DNA from: Aneurinibacillus uraniidurans | GTDB lineage: Bacteria > Bacillota > Bacilli > Aneurinibacillales > Aneurinibacillaceae | Assembly: GCF_028471905.1 (NCBI RefSeq) | Contig: NZ_CP116902.1 | Location: 2,932,501 to 2,996,500, forward strand | DNA: 64,000 bases | Direction of reading: 5' to 3' | Shown here: one piece after another, positions 61,227 through 64,000 of the stretch | How positions within the stretch are numbered: position 1 is the stretch's first letter | How the letters are laid out: the number at the start of each line of letters is the position of its first letter | Position numbers and translations under genes: made by a program | Notes under the pieces: generated by a model | What the model saw: the letters and a program-made list of their open reading frames with translations, nothing else | What the model was told of the DNA's origin: nothing | The model's database searches: none

Positions 61227-62852
61227 TCAATGGTTCACAATTCCCTGACGCTCGATTTCACCACCTGTCAACTCTAATGCTTCATCCTGACGCCCCATTA
61301 ATGCATAACGCATACTGTCAATCAATGCTTCCCAGCTTGCTTCAATTACATTCGGAGATACGCCAACCGTACTCCAGCTTTCTTCTCCGTCTTTAGTCGA
61401 CTCAACGAGCACACGAACTTTAGATGCGGTCGCATCCTGCTCGCTCAATACCCGAACTTTATAGTCGGTCAAATACATTTTACTGATATCCGGGAAGGCC
61501 ACTTCAAGCGCCTTGCGCAGCGCGTTATCAAGCGCATTGACCGGGCCATTACCTTCTGCAACCGTATGCACGGTTTGCCCACCTACTTGTAGCTTCACCG
61601 TTGCTTCGGTCGTACTGTCCGCTCCACCATGCTTCTCCATTAGCACTTTGAATGACTCTACCGTAAACACGTCCTCATAATTACCAAGCCCCTGACGCAG
61701 CAGCAGTTCAAATGATGCTTCGGCTCCTTCATACTGATAGCCCTGATGCTCCATTTCTTTAATTTTTTGAATAATCGCTCGACCTTCCGGCTTCGTTTTA
61801 TCAAGCTCAATATTTAATTCCTGTGCTTTAAACAGCAAGTTACTTTGTCCTGATAATTCTGACACTAATACGCGGCGCGTATTGCCTACGTCTTCTGGAC
61901 GAATGTGTTCATACGTTTCAGCCGCTTTCAAAATTGCGCTCACATGCATCCCGCCTTTATGGGCAAACGCACTATGACCAACAAACGGCTGCAAGTTCGG
62001 TGGATTAATGTTCGCAATCTCGTACACGTAGCGCGACGTGTTCGTCAACTGCTTCAGCTGCTCTGGCGGTACACACTCATACCCAAGCTTTAGCTGCAAG
62101 TTTGGAATGATGGAGATTAAATTCGTATTCCCACACCGTTCGCCAAACCCATTGATTGTGCCTTGCACTTGACGTGCCCCTGCCCCAACAGCTGCTAGTG
62201 AATTCGCCACCGCCAGTTCCCCATCATTATGACAATGAATCCCTACTGGTGTTGCAAACTCCTTACAGACACGACCAACGATCTCGCTAATCTCATGCGG
62301 CAGAGAGCCACCATTCGTATCACACAACGCAAGCCAGTCTGCCCCCGCTTCGGACGCCTGACGCAGCGTTGCCAGCGCATAGTCTGGATTGTGCTTATAG
62401 CCATCGAAGAAATGCTCCGCATCATAAATAACTTCCAGTCCATTTTCCTTTAAGAAGCGGACAGAATCATAAATCATACTTAAATTCTCATCAAGCGTCG
62501 TACCAAGTGCCTCTGTTACATGAAAATCCCAGCTCTTGCCGAAGATGGCTACTGCCGAAACACCACTTTCCAGAATCATTCGCAGATTATCATCCGCCTC
62601 TGCAGTCACACCGAAGCGGCGCGTGCTACCAAATGCGGTAACTTTGGCATGCTTCAATTTAAGCTCTTTAACACGTAGAAAAAACTCCATGTCTTTTGGA
62701 TTGCTTCCGGGCCAACCGCCTTCGATATAAGAAACGCCTAGCTGATCGAGCTTACGAGCAATTTTAAGTTTGTCATCGACAGATAGGCTGATCCCCTCTC
62801 CTTGCGTCCCATCTCGGAGTGTTGTGTCATACATGTATACGTGCTTGTTCAC
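61227..62852 (-). CDS. cimA: (R)-citramalate synthase CimA
   Basis: CimA condenses pyruvate with acetyl-CoA, the first step of the threonine-independent isoleucine route. The N-terminal TIM barrel has '[15 protein letters not shown]' and the metal motif '[13 protein letters not shown]'; '[13 protein letters not shown]' and a C-terminal LeuA allosteric domain (about 400-530) follow. '[13 protein letters not shown]' separates it from LeuA. It is 541 aa, full size. The start is GTG 62852 behind GGGAGG. Confidence 0.9.
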   Translation of the reverse strand: MNKHVYMYDTTLRDGTQGEGISLSVDDKLKIARKLDQLGVSYIEGGWPGSNPKDMEFFLRVKELKLKHAKVTAFGSTRRFGVTAEADDNLRMILESGVSAVAIFGKSWDFHVTEALGTTLDENLSMIYDSVRFLKENGLEVIYDAEHFFDGYKHNPDYALATLRQASEAGADWLALCDTNGGSLPHEISEIVGRVCKEFATPVGIHCHNDGELAVANSLAAVGAGARQVQGTINGFGERCGNTNLISIIPNLQLKLGYECVPPEQLKQLTNTSRYVYEIANINPPNLQPFVGHSAFAHKGGMHVSAILKAAETYEHIRPEDVGNTRRVLVSELSGQSNLLFKAQELNIELDKTKPEGRAIIQKIKEMEHQGYQYEGAEASFELLLRQGLGNYEDVFTVESFKVLMEKHGGADSTTEATVKLQVGGQTVHTVAEGNGPVNALDNALRKALEVAFPDISKMYLTDYKVRVLSEQDATASKVRVLVESTKDGEESWSTVGVSPNVIEASWEALIDSMRYALMGRQDEALELTGGEIERQGIVNH

Positions 62853-63013
62853 CTGAACATATCCTCCCTCATTGCATTCTCTCCAACTTATTTTTAGAGT
62901 TTTCGTAATATATTATTTTTTTCTATAAATCATACCATACGATGAACAGGCTGGCTAGCCGAGCGGTTTTTCGCTATGATGAAGGAGACTTTGTACAAAG
63001 AGGGGGCACGGAC

Positions 63014-63763
63014 ATGCGAAGCCGTTATTATGGCACAGCGGAAGCGCTCGGATTTCAGGAAGCTCTCGCTGCCTACCATTATCTCACATCACGAATCGAC
63101 CGGACTATCCTTCGGCATGGCCGCTTTCTCATTGATACGGATGCGTTGCTCGTTCCGGTAAACCTTGACTGCTTCCACTGTCACCTGGTACACGGGCAGA
63201 CATGCTGTGAGCAAGGGCAACCATATTCCATGACAGGTGCGAATCTGTCACAGTTTGAAGCACATGCACTGCCGATTCTAGAGCGGCATGCGCAGGATGA
63301 GCGCATCGAGATTGCACGAAAACATGGTATTTTCGAAGCAACGGCTGCCACGAATCATCATTCGTGTATCCGTAAGTTTGCTGGGGATTGCTTGTATCTT
63401 GTAAAACAAGATGAAAAACATCTCTGTGCGATTCATCGCTATGCGCTGGAGGAAGCGATCGAACCTGCACAACTGAAACCGTTCAGCTGCTCACTCTTCC
63501 CGCTCGAAATTATCGAAATGGACGAAGGCATACTGCTTACAGCGGTCACACCAGATACGATGGACTTCAGTCGCTGGGGTGATTTTTATCATAAGCATTA
63601 CTCATGTGTAAACCCGGCACGACGGCCTAAAGGAACACCTTCGCACTATTTTGCTGCTACGGACTACCGGCCTGCCTGGATATGGGCACGTGATCTGCTT
63701 GTGTCGTACTGGGGAGAAGCGGACGTTGCCAGTATTGAATCCAAACTGCCGCTTCCGGTGTAA
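63014..63763 (+). CDS. Cys-rich DUF3109-like protein
   Basis: This 249-aa soluble protein has a first Cys group CFHCHLVHGQTCCEQG (about 55-70), then 'HHSCIRKFAGDCLYL', 'HLCAIHRYA' and 'KPFSCSLFPLEI'. This spread of eight or more cysteines is that of DUF3109/YkgJ-like putative zinc or iron-sulfur proteins, of unknown role. ATG 63014 was chosen behind AGAGGGGG; the open frame from 62942 has no site. It is divergent from cimA. Confidence 0.8.
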   Translation: MRSRYYGTAEALGFQEALAAYHYLTSRIDRTILRHGRFLIDTDALLVPVNLDCFHCHLVHGQTCCEQGQPYSMTGANLSQFEAHALPILERHAQDERIEIARKHGIFEATAATNHHSCIRKFAGDCLYLVKQDEKHLCAIHRYALEEAIEPAQLKPFSCSLFPLEIIEMDEGILLTAVTPDTMDFSRWGDFYHKHYSCVNPARRPKGTPSHYFAATDYRPAWIWARDLLVSYWGEADVASIESKLPLPV

Positions 63764-63833
63764 TCTGCTTCTTTTTTTTAGATAGTAGGCGTATAATGAA
63801 AGTAACTAGGCAAAGAAAGGGAGTAAGTTATTC

Positions 63834-64000
63834 ATGAAATGGCAGGACGAATCTTCCGCATTGCTGGACGAGCTGCTTAAGCCACTTCCAGTATTCGTAC
63901 GCCCAATGGCGAAGAAATCAATCAAAAGCAAAATCGAACAAGTAGCTCAGGAAAACGGTGCTGAAGAAATCAGTCACGACCACGTGATTCGCGGCTACAT
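63834..64000 (+). CDS. PCP_red-domain-like small protein (truncated by window end)
   Basis: The visible 55 codons read MKWQDESSALLDELLK, then PLPVFVRPMAKKSIKSKIEQ and end DHVIRGY. The 'PxFVRxxAKKxIExxA' pattern matches the proto-chlorophyllide-reductase-57-kDa-like domain that occurs in small proteins of non-photosynthetic Bacillales. AAAGGGAG lies upstream, and a TATAAT at 63792 fits a promoter. The end is cut off. Confidence 0.65.
   Translation, partial: MKWQDESSALLDELLKPLPVFVRPMAKKSIKSKIEQVAQENGAEEISHDHVIRGY

Noticed and set aside
1..64000. CRISPR arrays, tRNA or rRNA genes, insertion sequences, prophage
   Set aside because: No evenly spaced repeats, no cloverleaf or rRNA stretches, and no transposase, integrase or phage structural genes were seen on either strand.

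Overview
The window reads as a chromosome segment of a Gram-positive, spore-former-type Bacillales bacterium. Aneurinibacillus or Brevibacillus is the closest style I recognise; this rests on gene content and was not checked by search. Supporting features are a soluble SftA-type FtsK/SpoIIIE translocase, an SLH-domain surface protein, lipoproteins with Gram-positive lipoboxes, TPP, Mn2+ (yybP-ykoY) and preQ1-type leaders, strong AGGAGG-like ribosome sites and many U-tailed terminators. No rRNA, tRNA, CRISPR array, transposase or prophage gene was seen.

Layout. 0-4 kb: glucosaminidase-domain protein, YcdB/YcdC-SLH protein, SDR oxidoreductase. 4-13.7 kb (minus strand): what looks like one long catabolic unit, gntR-dapA-hpaE-hpaD-livKHMGF-flavin split-barrel protein, with a repeated 14-bp palindrome in front of gntR and a near copy in front of dapA. 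14-16.7 kb: moaC, moaA and a divergent MoeB/ThiF-type adenylyltransferase. 16.8-22.9 kb: an AT-richer accessory stretch with a second YcdB-like secreted protein, two lipoproteins, a Cry-like pore-forming toxin with a jacalin-like lectin tail, a frameshifted DNA-alkylation-repeat (AlkC-like) gene and a small membrane protein. 23-31.5 kb: sftA, a CarH-like B12/MerR photoreceptor-type regulator, ilvD, an L,D-transpeptidase and a DMT exporter. 31.5-34.9 kb: feoA-feoB plus a Cys-rich partner under a Fur-like double operator, then 0.8 kb without genes holding two related, inverted, highly structured fold-back elements. 35-45 kb: 3-hydroxyisobutyrate dehydrogenase-like protein, phosphodiesterase, an HlyD/ABC/ABC-2/TetR efflux operon, an RsuA-type pseudouridine synthase and a class A PBP. 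45-48.7 kb: queD-queE-queC-queF-yqgQ behind a preQ1-type pseudoknot and attenuator, preceded by an inositol-monophosphatase-family gene. 48.8-56.3 kb: methyltransferase, lipoprotein, membrane protein, TerC protein behind an Mn2+ riboswitch, a metallopeptidase, an unusual orphan flagellin and a DEAD-box helicase. 56.4-59.3 kb: TPP riboswitch and tenI-thiO-thiS-thiG. The end holds a PAS-GGDEF-EAL protein, cimA, a Cys-rich DUF3109-like protein and a truncated PCP_red-like gene.

How it fits together. The 4-13.7 kb block is best read as the lower half of homoprotocatechuate (4-hydroxyphenylacetate) breakdown coupled to its own ABC importer. The deazaguanine and thiazole operons are each controlled by their end products. 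The thiazole operon lacks thiF, and the stand-alone MoeB/ThiF protein 40 kb away is a candidate to activate ThiS as well as the molybdopterin carrier. The most unusual items are the fold-back pair at 34.18-34.80 kb, whose stems differ by compensatory changes, and the two-domain Cry-like/jacalin-like protein.
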